Both the position numbers and the translations under genes were made by a program. DNA of 46,294 bases from Bacteroidales bacterium (GTDB lineage Bacteria; Bacteroidota; Bacteroidia; Bacteroidales; Paludibacteraceae), in assembly GCA_015654525.1 (NCBI GenBank), contig JAATGT010000319.1, forward strand, positions 1 through 46,294, given 5' to 3'. Below are positions 8,542 through 17,893 of the stretch, one piece after another. How positions within the stretch are numbered: the stretch's first letter is position 1; each line of letters opens with the position of its first letter. The notes under the pieces are model-generated. The model was not told the DNA's origin. It saw only the letters and a program-made list of their open reading frames with translations, and did no database searches.

Positions 8542-10236
8542 TCAGTCGTTTTTTTCTGGTATTTCTGTTTTTACCGATTCTATTTCCATGATTTTATGTT
8601 CAAATAATTCATTGGGAATAACGGAGCGGTTTTTTGCTTTTGTTTTATAATTTTTTACCGTTGAGAGAGAAAAGTCAAGGAACTGGGCAATTCGTTCGCT
8701 TTCGGTAATTCCGAGCCGGATTAAAGCAAATATCCTGATCTCTGGAGTAAGTATTCCGTCTGATTTGATAATTGTACGGTCTTCTTCTTCGAAAAGTAGG
8801 TTATATCGCATAACAAAATCGGGGAAAAGTTTCATAAATATCTGATCGAATAAAGCAAACATATCCTCACGTTCTTTTCTTAAGTCAGTAGATGTGGTTA
8901 ATTGAAGCAATTCATCAAATTGTCTGCTTCGTATTTTTCTCGCTACCAGCTTTCTGTAATCTTCAATCTTCTCCAGGTAGCTAGAATTTGTGCTGAAAAA
9001 ATAACCTATATATTCATCTTTAATTCGGTGAGCTTCTTTTAGTCTTTCATTAATATGAAGCAAATCTATATTCTGTTTACTTATTTTTTTCTGAATTGCA
9101 GTCAACTCTTCGTTTGATTTCAACAAATCCTGATTCTGTTGCATAATCAATAACCGGGCAGAATTTAATCGTTTCTTTTGCTTTAATATTATGAATGTAG
9201 CTATCATAAACAAAACAAAAAGTATTGATATCAGTCCTGAATATATCAATAATTTATCTTTTTGCTCTTTTATTATTTCAAACCTGCCTGCTTCAATGAT
9301 AGGCAAAATACGCCCAACTTCTATTTTACGCTGGCGGGCATTGTAAAAATTTGCATCATCTAATGCGAGTGTTGCATAGGAATAGGCATGCTGAATGTCG
9401 CCTTGAGTATAGAGTAATTCTGCAAGTTGACGAATAGCAGCTGTTTCTTTAGTTGCCATTTCTATGTCTACTATAGCTGCATTGGCAAAACACAGGATTG
9501 CCTTCACTGTATCTCTTTTGGTTTGATAAAAATATCCCAAAGTTGATGCTATTATGGCATATTCATGTGATTTGTAATTTTGCTTGGTAAGATATTGTTC
9601 TGCGCTTTTAGTTGCTTGAAGATAATCATCTTCAAGCTGGTATTTGCGAATCCTTACCATAATAAGGTCAGACGTAATAGTGCTGGATAAAGAAATACAT
9701 TTTTTGCAATAATCAAGTGATATGCTTCTATACTTTTTGTCAAAAGGCTTTGTTCCTGAAAAATTTGACATGTCCATATATAATGTGGACATAAAAGAAT
9801 ATAATTTTATTTTGCTGATAGTTTGAAGTTGTAAAGTGTCAATTGAAGATGAAATTTCCGAGGCTTCTTTGTAAAGTCCTGCTGACATACAACTGAAAGC
9901 TAATGCAATTTTAGATTCTGCAATGCGATCAGGATTCTGTAAAATTTCTGCCATGCTAAGCATACGTCCGGCCAATGAATAGGCTGAGTCATATTTATAA
10001 GACTGGTATTGATTATATAAATTAAGATACCTGTTGTATTTATTAATAGGGGAGACTTTTCTATTAGAAAGTCCTCGTTCTAGATTTAAGATTTGTTTCT
10101 TTTTGATTAATTCAAAATCTGATCGCTTTTCTATACAATCATCCAGCATCTTTAATGCCTGACTCACCTGGTTGTTTCTTGAATAAACAAATGTGGACGA
10201 AAGTAGCAGAAGTAATAAAGTAGCTTTTTTAATCAT
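8542..10236 (-). CDS. SusR-like membrane regulator (TPR, DUF6377-type)
   Basis: 564 residues. A signal-like segment (1-19) leads into a helical, TPR-like sensor region (~20-325), one clear membrane helix (329-351), a coiled coil (352-405) and a C-terminal part with a LuxR-like helix-turn-helix around 505-535 (RIFALIRLGITESERIAQFL then DFSLSTVKNYKTKAKNR). This is the layout of the DUF6377 family and of SusR, the maltose-sensing activator of starch genes in Bacteroides. It is expected to sit in the inner membrane, sense maltose or longer oligosaccharides in the periplasm and turn on the susC operon just downstream. A TATCTTTG -7 element at 10349-10356 lies about 110 bases upstream. The specific SusR assignment is inferred from context and architecture. 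Confidence 0.75.
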   Translation of the reverse strand: MIKKATLLLLLLSSTFVYSRNNQVSQALKMLDDCIEKRSDFELIKKKQILNLERGLSNRKVSPINKYNRYLNLYNQYQSYKYDSAYSLAGRMLSMAEILQNPDRIAESKIALAFSCMSAGLYKEASEISSSIDTLQLQTISKIKLYSFMSTLYMDMSNFSGTKPFDKKYRSISLDYCKKCISLSSTITSDLIMVRIRKYQLEDDYLQATKSAEQYLTKQNYKSHEYAIIASTLGYFYQTKRDTVKAILCFANAAIVDIEMATKETAAIRQLAELLYTQGDIQHAYSYATLALDDANFYNARQRKIEVGRILPIIEAGRFEIIKEQKDKLLIYSGLISILFVLFMIATFIILKQKKRLNSARLLIMQQNQDLLKSNEELTAIQKKISKQNIDLLHINERLKEAHRIKDEYIGYFFSTNSSYLEKIEDYRKLVARKIRSRQFDELLQLTTSTDLRKEREDMFALFDQIFMKLFPDFVMRYNLLFEEEDRTIIKSDGILTPEIRIFALIRLGITESERIAQFLDFSLSTVKNYKTKAKNRSVIPNELFEHKIMEIESVKTEIPEKND

Positions 10237-10348
10237 TTATTTAAACTTTTAGAATTGAAGGTTGACATTCTTTTTGTGTGATTTGAAAATGATTTTTAAT
10301 GGCATTTAAACTACCGGAGTTAAATTGACAATCAATTCAAAGAATGAG

Positions 10349-10356
10349 CAAAGATA
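10349..10356 (-). promoter_or_regulatory. -7 element upstream of the SusR-like gene
   Basis: TATCTTTG on the minus strand is an exact TAnnTTTG match; no convincing TTTG lies at the right distance upstream. The transcription start would fall near 10340. Confidence 0.35.
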
Positions 10357-10448
10357 ATCATTTTGTACATTTTTTCTTATTGCATAACTTAGATTCATAT
10401 TTAGAGCACTATTAATATGCCTGTTTTATATTTGTATACATAAAAAGC

Positions 10449-10484
10449 AAAGACCAACTAATTGAAAATGATTAGTTGGTCTTT
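10449..10484 (-). terminator. Terminator of the greA-HIT operon
   Basis: A perfect 14-bp stem, AAAGACCAACTAAT paired with ATTAGTTGGTCTTT, with an 8-base loop. On the minus strand it is followed by GCTTTTTAT. It lies 28 bases after the HIT stop codon. T-rich sequence on the plus side also suits a bidirectional role. Confidence 0.75.
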
Positions 10485-10511
10485 ACTTTTTTATGTAATT
10501 ATCTGGTTAAT

Positions 10512-10904
10512 CTACAATAGCTCTTTGCGTATTTTAGTGCTTATTGCAGTCATCTCTTCTGGACTGAGTTGTAGCTTTGGATTTTTAAAATTCATATCCG
10601 ACTCCTGATTAATAGGAATTAAATGAATGTGGGCATGAGGTACCTCCAGTCCTATTACGGCAACACCAATTCGTTTGCAGGGCATTGCATTTTCAATTGC
10701 CGCAGCCACTTTTTTTGCAAAAAGAGTAAGTCCATTAAAAGTATCATCGTCTAAATTAAAGATATAATCTTCTTCCACTTTCGGAATCACAAGTGTGTGA
10801 CCTTTGGTCATTGGATTTATATCCAAGAAGGCAAAATAACGTTCGTCTTCAGCAATTTTATAACATGGAATTTCACCAGTTACTATTTTTGAAAAAATTG
10901 TCAT
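10512..10904 (-). CDS. HIT family protein (histidine triad nucleotide-binding)
   Basis: 130 residues from the ATG at 10904, which begins MTIFSKIVTGEIPCYKIAED, the standard start of this family; an upstream ATG at 10970 would add 22 residues that no family member needs. The triad HAHIHLIPI near the C-terminus holds the catalytic histidine. HIT proteins hydrolyse nucleoside phosphoramidates or dinucleotides in the cytoplasm; the exact substrate is unknown. It lies 92 bases downstream of greA on the same strand and shares a terminator with it, a pairing that is common in Bacteroidales. Confidence 0.92.
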   Translation of the reverse strand: MTIFSKIVTGEIPCYKIAEDERYFAFLDINPMTKGHTLVIPKVEEDYIFNLDDDTFNGLTLFAKKVAAAIENAMPCKRIGVAVIGLEVPHAHIHLIPINQESDMNFKNPKLQLSPEEMTAISTKIRKELL

Positions 10905-10996
10905 TTTATTTAGCTTAGTGATCGAATGAGTTGAATGTTTGTAAATAGAATCAAAATGAGCTAAAAACACAACTCAGTCAATCGAGTTTATTTAAA

Positions 10997-11467
10997 CTAA
11001 AGAGATATTTCTATTATTTCGAACTCCAGCACTCCTGATGGAACTGAAACTGTTGCTTTTTCACCTACTTTTTTTCCTAATAATCCTTTGGCAATAGGAG
11101 TTGTTACCGATAGTTTTCCTTCCTTAAAGTTTGCTTCACTTTCGGACACAATCATATAGGTCATTATCTGATTTGTCTTTGTGTTCTTAATTTTAACCCG
11201 GGTAAGAATTTGAACTTCATTGGTGTTGATTTTCGATTCATCAATCATGCGTGCAGAAGCAATGGTGTCTTTTAAAATAGAAATTCTCATCTCAAGCATA
11301 CCCTGTGCCTCTTTGGCTGCATCATATTCTGCGTTTTCGGATAAATCACCCTTGTCACGTGCTTCTCCAATTTGTTTTGAAATAGCCGGGCGTTGAACTC
11401 TTTCCAGTTCATTCAAGTCATCTACTAGTTTTTTATAACCTTCGGCGGTCATATAAGTTACAGCCAT
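10997..11467 (-). CDS. greA: Transcription elongation factor GreA
   Basis: 156 residues, the normal length. The N-terminal coiled coil is plain (TAEGYKKLVDDLNELERV, then QIGEARDKGDLSENAEYDAA with the conserved acidic DxxENAEYD tip that reaches the RNA polymerase active site). The C-terminal FKBP-like domain ends GLLGKKVGEKATVSVPSGVL followed by FEIIEISL. GreA restarts backtracked RNA polymerase by stimulating RNA cleavage. It is the first gene of a two-gene unit with the HIT protein and has a -7 element TATATTTG at 11571-11578 upstream. Confidence 0.97.
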   Translation of the reverse strand: MAVTYMTAEGYKKLVDDLNELERVQRPAISKQIGEARDKGDLSENAEYDAAKEAQGMLEMRISILKDTIASARMIDESKINTNEVQILTRVKIKNTKTNQIMTYMIVSESEANFKEGKLSVTTPIAKGLLGKKVGEKATVSVPSGVLEFEIIEISL

Positions 11468-11570
11468 AGTTGTCTCTCCTTTTTTAGGTTTTTAGATGTA
11501 TATAACAAAAAGAATTCCGACAATATCCGCCGGAACTCTAATCTTAGTTTTTTGTTTTTGTATTATGAGG

Positions 11571-11599
11571 CAAATATACGAGCTTTTTTTTAGTTCAAA
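11571..11599 (-). promoter_or_regulatory. Probable greA promoter
   Basis: On the minus strand TTTG, 17 bases and TATATTTG. The -7 element is a perfect match; the spacing is two bases shorter than the usual 19-21. Transcription would start near 11560, about 95 bases before greA. Confidence 0.45.
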
Positions 11600-11721
11600 C
11601 CCCGCACATTTGTGTTTAAAAGCATTTTTAATTTGTTTTGAACAATTAATGTTACTTATGTCATTGTTCTTATCTTGTTTGTAAAAATATGATTTTCGCA
11701 ATTAAAAGTATCAGCTTATAT

Positions 11722-11802
11722 AAAAAACAATGGGTAACTTCACAGCCACCCATTGCACATTTTAACCTAAACCTTAACTATGAAAAATTTATCTGTTTGT
11801 TT
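11722..11802 (-). ncRNA. Predicted small RNA of about 80 bases
   Basis: A 676-base gap between greA and miaB has no credible gene, yet on the minus strand it holds a promoter (11809-11840) followed after about 80 bases by a strong hairpin, CAATGGGT (11728-11735) paired with ACCCATTG (11748-11755), then six T residues. Nothing on that strand codes for protein. A promoter plus a terminator with no ORF is what an independent small RNA looks like. The family is not recognised. The rest of the gap, 11841-12038, is AT-rich with no visible feature. Confidence 0.5.
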
Positions 11803-11808
11803 ACTTTG

Positions 11809-11840
11809 CAAAAGTGAGAATAATTTTTTAAACTGTCAAA
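11809..11840 (-). promoter_or_regulatory. Promoter of the predicted small RNA
   Basis: On the minus strand TTTG, a 20-base spacer and CACTTTTG. This matches TTTG-N19-21-TAnnTTTG at all defined positions but one. Confidence 0.5.
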
Positions 11841-12038
11841 TAATTCAAATTAAATTTTCAATTATTTTTTGTAGATATAGAAAATATAACGTGATATTCC
11901 AATTAATTATTTGAAATTTAGATATTTGCATTTAAATAAAATCTGGGTTAAAAAATGCAAATAAACTTTCAAAAGTATCTATTTCTAATTTTACTAGAAA
12001 TCATAATGTCAGTACCAGATCTAATACACTAACTCTAT

Positions 12039-12117
12039 ATGATATTTTCACACCAAAAATATCATGTGGAGTTGATGAATTTGAGGTGTGATTTATGAAT
12101 TACTTGCTGTACCTTTG
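12039..12117 (+). promoter_or_regulatory. Palindrome and -7 element upstream of miaB
   Basis: ATGATATTTT (12039-12048) is a perfect inverted repeat of AAAATATCAT (12056-12065) with a 7-base loop, a possible regulator site or AT-rich hairpin. TACCTTTG at 12110-12117 is an exact -7 element and would give an mRNA with a ~25-base leader for miaB. The upstream -33 element is weak. Confidence 0.4.
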
Positions 12118-12143
12118 CAGCGCAAATAAATATCTATTTAAAT

Positions 12144-13514
12144 ATGAATTTAAACGAACAAACTGTTGCTTCATCGGACTCTAAATCCGTTTTGAACGAC
12201 AAAAAACTTTTTATTGAAACTTACGGTTGTCAAATGAATGTAGCCGATAGTGAAGTTGTGGCCTCCATTATGCAAATGGATGGTTTTGCTTTGACAGATA
12301 TAATCACTGAAGCAGATGCTATTTTTGTAAACACCTGTTCAATTCGTGATAATGCTGAACAAAAGGTAATTCAACGTTTAAAATATTTTCAATCATTAAA
12401 GCGAAAGAATAAAAAACTTGTTGTGGGTGTCATTGGCTGTATGGCCGAACGGGTAAAGGATGAGCTGATCGACGAGTATGGGGTGAATATTGTAGTGGGG
12501 CCGGATGCATATTTAGATATTCCTCATTTAATTAATGATGTGGAAAATGGGCATAAAGCTATTAATGTAGATCTGTCTACTACTGAAACCTATCGGGATG
12601 TGTTGCCTGCGCGCATCGGAAATCCTATTTCGGGCTTTATTTCCATTATGCGTGGTTGTAATAATTTTTGTTCATATTGTATTGTTCCGTATACTCGGGG
12701 CCGGGAGCGGAGCCGGGATGTGGAAAGTATACTTAATGAGTTGACGGATTTGCAGGCAAAGAATTTTAAGGAAGTTACTCTTTTAGGTCAAAATGTGAAC
12801 TCTTACCGAGTAGAAAAGGATGGTGAAGTGATTGAATTTCCCGATTTGCTGCGAATTGTGGCGTTGACTGCGCCGAACATCCGTTTTCGCTTTACTACAT
12901 CGCATCCTAAGGATATGAGCAATAGAACACTGGAAACGATAGCTCAATATCCTAATTTGTGCAGATTTATACATCTGCCCGTTCAGTCAGGAAGTAATGT
13001 TATATTAAAGCTTATGAATCGTAAATATACGAGGGAATGGTATTTAGAGCGTGTTGCTGCCATTCGCCGTATTTTGCCAGATGCTTCAGTAGGGACGGAT
13101 GTTTTTTGTGGTTTTCATGATGAAACAGAAGAGGACCATCAACAAACTTTATCGTTGATGCGTGAGGTCGGTTTTGATATGGCATTTATGTTTAAATACT
13201 CCGAACGTCCCGGAACGTTGGCCGCAAAAACATTACCTGATAATATTTCGGAAGATATAAAGCTGCGTCGTCTTGCTGAAATTATCGATTTGCAGAATCT
13301 GCTATCTAATGAAAGTAATCAGCGCGATATTGGAAAAACTTTTGATGTGCTGGTTGAGGGATTTTCAAAACGCTCGAAAGAGCAACTTTTCGGACGGACT
13401 TCCCAAAATAAGGTGGTTATTTTTCCTCGTCTGGGTCGGCGGATTGGAGAAACTATTCGGGTGCGGGTTTTAAGTGCTTCTTCGGCTACTCTTTTCGGTG
13501 AGGTTATAGAGTAA
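12144..13514 (+). CDS. miaB: MiaB, tRNA methylthiotransferase
   Basis: 456 residues. The N-terminal UPF0004 domain has the three cysteines that bind one iron-sulfur cluster: TYGCQMN, VNTCSIRDNAEQ and VIGCMAER. The radical-SAM triad is in CNNFCSYCIVPYTRGRERS. A TRAM domain closes the protein (TFDVLVEGFSKRSKEQLFGR to the end). MiaB adds the 2-methylthio group to i6A37 of tRNAs reading UNN codons. The YGCQMN form and the GRERSR motif favour MiaB over MtaB or RimO. A long N-terminal extension of about 20 residues precedes the first domain. It is a single-gene unit; the 182 bases before frdC hold no gene. Confidence 0.96.
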   Translation: MNLNEQTVASSDSKSVLNDKKLFIETYGCQMNVADSEVVASIMQMDGFALTDIITEADAIFVNTCSIRDNAEQKVIQRLKYFQSLKRKNKKLVVGVIGCMAERVKDELIDEYGVNIVVGPDAYLDIPHLINDVENGHKAINVDLSTTETYRDVLPARIGNPISGFISIMRGCNNFCSYCIVPYTRGRERSRDVESILNELTDLQAKNFKEVTLLGQNVNSYRVEKDGEVIEFPDLLRIVALTAPNIRFRFTTSHPKDMSNRTLETIAQYPNLCRFIHLPVQSGSNVILKLMNRKYTREWYLERVAAIRRILPDASVGTDVFCGFHDETEEDHQQTLSLMREVGFDMAFMFKYSERPGTLAAKTLPDNISEDIKLRRLAEIIDLQNLLSNESNQRDIGKTFDVLVEGFSKRSKEQLFGRTSQNKVVIFPRLGRRIGETIRVRVLSASSATLFGEVIE

Positions 13515-13696
13515 ATATATTATCTCTATGGACTTATCTGTTATTAGAGAATTTTTTCCGTAATTATTTGCAATATCGAAATCAAAATACTAATTTTGTG
13601 AGAGTTTTGATAAAAGGCTTTTATTCTTATAACTAATTTATTTCTTTGTAATTAACTTGTCAAACTACTAAATATTACAAACTAAAACAAAAATCT

Positions 13697-14368
13697 ATGT
13701 GGTTAATTGATTCCTCTATTGGGCGCAAGCTTATTATGAGTATTACGGGGGTATTCCTCGTGTTGTTTTTACTGTTTCACAGTTGTATGAATATCGTGGT
13801 GATCATTTCACCTGCCGGATATAATGCAATTTGTGGTTTTCTGGGAGCTAACTGGTACGCACTTTTAGGTACAAGCGTGTTGGCAGCCGGTTTTGTAATT
13901 CACATTTTGTATGCACTGTTTTTATCTTATCAAAACATGCGTGCCCGTGGATCAGAACCTTATGCTGTTAAAAGTAGTCAAAAAGGAGTTTCATGGGCTT
14001 CGCGCAACATGCTGATTTTAGGTGGCATTGTGTTTGGATTCCTTTTGCTGCACATGTACAACTTTTGGTTTAAAATGCAGTTTGCCGAGATTTCGGGAAT
14101 TAAAACCGGGAACTTTGATCCGGCCGATGGCGCAGCTTATGTAAAAGAGTTGTTTGCTAATCCGGTTTACTGCCTGATTTATATTGTGTGGTTGGCGGCA
14201 TTGTGGTTGCATTTAACTCATGGTGTATGGAGTGCTCTGCAATCGTTAGGTTTGAATAACAAAATCTGGTTGCCTCGTGTGAAAGTAATTTCAAACATTG
14301 TTTCTACAATCGTGATTTTGATGTTTATGTCAATTCCGGTATATTACTTATTGGGATGTGGCGCATAA
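13697..14368 (+). CDS. frdC: Fumarate reductase/succinate dehydrogenase cytochrome b subunit
   Basis: 223 residues with five hydrophobic helices, as in the type-B single-subunit anchors (SdhC/FrdC of Bacteroidetes and epsilonproteobacteria). Histidines suitable for haem b are seen in FLLFHSCMN, GFVIHILYA, LLLHMYNFW and LWLHLTHGVW. It anchors the flavoprotein and iron-sulfur subunits and exchanges electrons with menaquinone. It is the first gene of the C-A-B operon and starts 41 bases before frdA. Anaerobic Bacteroidales use this complex for fumarate respiration on the way to succinate and propionate; the direction here is inferred. Confidence 0.93.
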   Translation: MWLIDSSIGRKLIMSITGVFLVLFLLFHSCMNIVVIISPAGYNAICGFLGANWYALLGTSVLAAGFVIHILYALFLSYQNMRARGSEPYAVKSSQKGVSWASRNMLILGGIVFGFLLLHMYNFWFKMQFAEISGIKTGNFDPADGAAYVKELFANPVYCLIYIVWLAALWLHLTHGVWSALQSLGLNNKIWLPRVKVISNIVSTIVILMFMSIPVYYLLGCGA

Positions 14369-14408
14369 TGGTAACAGTGAATCGTAAATCGTAAAATAGA
14401 AAAAAATT

Positions 14409-16385
14409 ATGGCAAATAGTCAAGAATCTACTGCGGTAGAAGGAAATAAAATAGATGCTAGAATCCCTGAGGGACCATTGGCAGAAAAATGGAGTAATTA
14501 TAAAGCACACCAAAAGCTGGTGAACCCGGCCAACAAGCGTCGTTTGGATGTAATAGTAGTAGGAACAGGTTTGGCAGGAGCTTCGGCTGCCGCTTCGCTT
14601 GCTGAGCTAGGCTTTAATGTGTTGAACTTTTGTATTCAGGATTCACCTCGTCGTGCACACTCGATTGCAGCGCAAGGAGGTATCAATGCCGCAAAAAATT
14701 ATCAAAACGATGGTGACTCGGTTTACCGTCTTTTCTATGATACTATCAAAGGTGGTGACTACCGCGCACGTGAAGCTAACGTTTATCGTTTAGCTGAAGT
14801 GTCGAACAGCATTATTGATCAGTGCGTGGCTCAGGGAGTACCTTTTGCACGTGAGTATGGTGGCTTGTTAGATAACCGTTCATTTGGTGGTGCTCAGGTT
14901 TCGCGTACATTTTATGCAAAAGGACAAACAGGACAGCAATTACTACTTGGAGCTTATTCAGCTTTAAGCCGTCAAATTGGTAAGGGCTCTGTGAAGTTAT
15001 ACTCGCGTTACGAAATGTTAGATGTAGTTGTAATTGATGGTCGCGCCCGCGGTATCATTGCCCGCAACCTGGTAAGTGGTAAAATTGAACGTTTCTTTGC
15101 GCATGCAGTGGTTGTAGGTTCGGGAGGTTACGGAAATACTTTCTTCCTTTCTACCAATGCTATGGCTTCGAACGGGTCGGCTGCTATACAGATGTATAAA
15201 AAGGGAGCTTATTTCTCGAATCCTGCTTATGCTCAGATTCACCCTACTTGTATTCCAGTTCATGGTGAATTCCAATCGAAACTGACACTGATGTCGGAAT
15301 CACTTCGTAATGATGGCCGTATCTGGACTCCAAAGAAAAAAGAAGATGCCGAAGCCATTCGTGCAGGCAAGAAGAAACCAACCGATTTGAAAGAAGAAGA
15401 TCGCGATTATTATTTGGAACGCCGTTACCCTGCTTTCGGTAATCTGGTTCCACGTGACGTGGCTTCGCGTGCAGCAAAAGAACGTTGCGATGCAGGTTAT
15501 GGAGTTGGAAATACTGGTTTGGCTGTTTATCTTGATTTCTCTGACGCTATCAACCGTTTGGGCGAAGATGTGGTTCGTGCCCGTTATGGTAATCTTTTCC
15601 AAATGTACGAAAAGATTGTAGACGATAATCCTTACCATACACCGATGATGATTTACCCTGCTATTCACTACACAATGGGTGGTATCTGGGTTGATTATGA
15701 ACTACAAACTTCGGTAAAGGGACTTTTCTGTATTGGTGAAGCTAACTTCTCTGATCACGGAGCTAACCGTCTTGGTGCTTCGGCTTTGATGCAAGGTTTG
15801 GCTGATGGATACTTCGTATTACCATATACTATCCAGAATTATTTGGCTGATCAGATTCAAGTTCCACGTTTGAGCACTGAACTTCCCGAATTCGAAGAAG
15901 CTGAAAAAGCGGTAAACGATAAGATCAAAAAACTCATGAGCATTCAGGGTAAAGAATCTGTTGATCATATTCACCGTAAACTGGGCTTGATCATGTGGGA
16001 TTTTGTTGGAATGGGCCGTAACAAAGCCGGATTGGAAACTGCATTGGCGAAAATCAAAGAAGTTCGCGAAGAGTTCTGGACTAATGTTTATATCCCCGGA
16101 AAAGAAGTTGATTTGAACAATGAATTGGAAAAAGCACTTCGTTTGGCTGACTTTATTGAAATTGGTGAGTTGATGGCTCGCGATGCGTTGATGCGCGAAG
16201 AATCGTGTGGCGGTCACTTCCGCGAAGAATATCAGACACCTGAAGGTGAAGCGTTACGTAATGATGAAGACTTCTCATTTGCTTCGTGCTGGAAATATGC
16301 CGGCGAAGGCAAAGAACCCGAATTGCTTAAAGAAGCATTGGATTATGAGTTTATTCACCGTCAACAACGTAATTATAAATCATAA
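14409..16385 (+). CDS. frdA: Fumarate reductase/succinate dehydrogenase flavoprotein
   Basis: 658 residues. The FAD-binding fold begins [36 protein letters not shown] carries the histidine that binds FAD covalently. [10 protein letters not shown] and the [20 protein letters not shown] segment are typical of the type-B enzymes. It reduces fumarate or oxidises succinate on the cytoplasmic face. frdB should follow at once, but 530 bases holding an unrelated four-helix-bundle gene and inverted repeats separate them. Codon use is more regular than in the neighbours, as expected for a strongly expressed gene. Confidence 0.96.
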   Translation: MANSQESTAVEGNKIDARIPEGPLAEKWSNYKAHQKLVNPANKRRLDVIVVGTGLAGASAAASLAELGFNVLNFCIQDSPRRAHSIAAQGGINAAKNYQNDGDSVYRLFYDTIKGGDYRAREANVYRLAEVSNSIIDQCVAQGVPFAREYGGLLDNRSFGGAQVSRTFYAKGQTGQQLLLGAYSALSRQIGKGSVKLYSRYEMLDVVVIDGRARGIIARNLVSGKIERFFAHAVVVGSGGYGNTFFLSTNAMASNGSAAIQMYKKGAYFSNPAYAQIHPTCIPVHGEFQSKLTLMSESLRNDGRIWTPKKKEDAEAIRAGKKKPTDLKEEDRDYYLERRYPAFGNLVPRDVASRAAKERCDAGYGVGNTGLAVYLDFSDAINRLGEDVVRARYGNLFQMYEKIVDDNPYHTPMMIYPAIHYTMGGIWVDYELQTSVKGLFCIGEANFSDHGANRLGASALMQGLADGYFVLPYTIQNYLADQIQVPRLSTELPEFEEAEKAVNDKIKKLMSIQGKESVDHIHRKLGLIMWDFVGMGRNKAGLETALAKIKEVREEFWTNVYIPGKEVDLNNELEKALRLADFIEIGELMARDALMREESCGGHFREEYQTPEGEALRNDEDFSFASCWKYAGEGKEPELLKEALDYEFIHRQQRNYKS

Positions 16386-16386
16386 A

Positions 16387-16417
16387 AGTAAACAAGTTTA
16401 CGAGTAAACGAGTAGAC
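16387..16417 (+). repeat. Left inverted repeat of the four-helix-bundle insert
   Basis: 31 bases built from 8-base units such as GTAAACGA and GTAAACAA. About 26 of 31 positions match the reverse complement of 16876-16906. It starts two bases after the frdA stop codon. Confidence 0.65.
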
Positions 16418-16440
16418 AATGATCTAAAAGGCTCAGAATT

Positions 16441-16842
16441 ATGACAACTCATAAGGATTTGACTGTTTGGAAAAAATCAATGAATCTGGTTATTCTTATT
16501 TATAAGGTAACCGGTCAGTTTCCTAAAGAAGAATTGTTTGGCTTAACTTCGCAAATGCGTAGAGCGGCAGTCTCTATTCCTTCAAATATTGCTGAAGGTC
16601 ATGGGAGGCATTCTGAAAAAGAGGTGATTCGTTTCTTGTATATATCGTTGGGTTCTGCTTCCGAATTGGAAACTCAAATCTTACTTTCGAATAAGTTGGA
16701 TTTTCTAAATGAAGAAGACTTTAACCAGTTGAATGAATTGAACAATGAAGTTTTGAAAATGCTTGCTTCATTAATTCGGTCGAAAAACAGCGAACTCGTA
16801 AATTTAGATACAGATATTTCAAATAAAGTAGTAACAGAATAA
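16441..16842 (+). CDS. Four-helix-bundle protein (23S rRNA-IVS/TIGR02436 family)
   Basis: 133 residues with the family landmarks: HKDLTVWKKSMNLVILIYKV at the start, LTSQMRRAAVSIPSNIAEGH in the middle and FLYISLGSASELETQ. The family was named from open reading frames in intervening sequences of 23S rRNA; relatives include the Avd accessory protein of diversity-generating retroelements. Here there is no reverse transcriptase or variable repeat, so it is a solo copy. It sits between frdA and frdB, both of which are intact, and is flanked by 31-bp inverted repeats at 16387 and 16876, which suggests it arrived as a small insert. Its function is unknown. Confidence 0.85.
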   Translation: MTTHKDLTVWKKSMNLVILIYKVTGQFPKEELFGLTSQMRRAAVSIPSNIAEGHGRHSEKEVIRFLYISLGSASELETQILLSNKLDFLNEEDFNQLNELNNEVLKMLASLIRSKNSELVNLDTDISNKVVTE

Positions 16843-16875
16843 GGATTTTGAATAAATACGTAATATAGTTGCTCA

Positions 16876-16906
16876 GTCAACTCGTTTACTTGTTTACTCG
16901 TTTACT
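16876..16906 (-). repeat. Right inverted repeat of the four-helix-bundle insert
   Basis: Mirror copy of 16387-16417, made of CTCGTTTA/CTTGTTTA units. It ends nine bases before the frdB start codon, so it occupies the region where a ribosome would load. Confidence 0.65.
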
Positions 16907-16915
16907 CATAATTAT

Positions 16916-17671
16916 ATGGATAAAACTATAAATGTAACGCTAAAGATTTGGCGTCAAGCAGGTCCGAAAGACAAAGGTAAATTCGAGACCTATAAACTGG
17001 ATAATGTATCCACCGACAGCTCATTCCTGGAAATGATGGATGTGCTTAACGAACAATTGGTAAGTGAACGCAAAGAGCCTATCGCTTTCGATCATGACTG
17101 TCGCGAAGGAATTTGCGGTATGTGTAGCATGTATATCAACGGACATCCACACGGACCAGACGGTGAAATAACTACTTGCCAACTTCATATGCGTAACTTC
17201 AGCGATGGACAAACTATTACTGTTGAACCATGGCGTTCGGCTGCATTCCCTATCATCCGCGATTTGATGGTTGACCGTGGTGCATACGACAAAATTATTC
17301 AGGCCGGTGGTTATGTGTCAATCAATACGGGTGGTGTTCCGGACGGAAATGCTATTCCAATTTCTAAAATACAGGCCGACGAAGCTATGGATGCTGCATC
17401 ATGTATTGGTTGTGGTGCTTGTGCTGCTGCTTGTAAAAACGGTTCGGCTATGTTGTTTGTTGCAGCTAAGGTGAGTCAGTTGGCCTTACTTCCACAAGGA
17501 AAAGTGGAAGCAGCCAGCCGTGCAAAAGCGATGGTAGCTAAAATGGACGAACTGGGCTTTGGTAACTGTACCAATACAGGTGCTTGCGAAGCGGAATGTC
17601 CTAAAAATGTTTCTATCTCGCACATTGCGCGTTTGAATCGTGAGTTTCTTGTAGCTAAATTCAGAGACTAA
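16916..17671 (+). CDS. frdB: Fumarate reductase/succinate dehydrogenase iron-sulfur subunit
   Basis: 251 residues. The N-terminal plant-type ferredoxin domain binds [2Fe-2S] with [14 protein letters not shown] and, further on, TTCQLHM. The C-terminal domain has [14 protein letters not shown] and [15 protein letters not shown] for the other two clusters. It passes electrons between the flavoprotein and the haem subunit. It would normally follow frdA by a few tens of bases; the insert between them may lower or uncouple its expression unless read-through occurs, since no terminator was seen inside the insert. A strong terminator follows at 17696. Confidence 0.96.
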   Translation: MDKTINVTLKIWRQAGPKDKGKFETYKLDNVSTDSSFLEMMDVLNEQLVSERKEPIAFDHDCREGICGMCSMYINGHPHGPDGEITTCQLHMRNFSDGQTITVEPWRSAAFPIIRDLMVDRGAYDKIIQAGGYVSINTGGVPDGNAIPISKIQADEAMDAASCIGCGACAAACKNGSAMLFVAAKVSQLALLPQGKVEAASRAKAMVAKMDELGFGNCTNTGACEAECPKNVSISHIARLNREFLVAKFRD

Positions 17672-17695
17672 GCTTCGGCTTCGGATAAAATTATT

Positions 17696-17734
17696 AAACA
17701 GGCTGAATCTCTTCAATGGGATTCAGCCTGTTTT
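17696..17734 (+). terminator. Terminator of the frd operon
   Basis: A perfect 14-bp stem AAACAGGCTGAATC / GATTCAGCCTGTTT with a 10-base loop and a T-rich tail (TTTTGTTT). Confidence 0.9.
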
Positions 17735-17893
17735 GTTTCTGTGAATCTGCTACAATAAAGAATAAATCAAACTATTTGAAATTTAAAAACTGATAGTCCT
17801 GAGGTTGTATTGAGAACATTCTGAATGATGCTTTGTTATTTGAAACAGATATAGTATGTATGAGATTTTTCGTAAAATAAAATTCACAAAATC

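Noticed and set aside
10905-10970. 22-residue N-terminal extension of the HIT protein
   Set aside because: The family begins at MTIFSKI, and the extension has no known counterpart.
11496-11701. Small open frames on both strands upstream of greA
   Set aside because: They overlap the greA promoter, have skewed composition and match no family.
16441-16842. Diversity-generating retroelement accessory gene (Avd)
   Set aside because: No reverse transcriptase, template repeat or variable repeat is present nearby.
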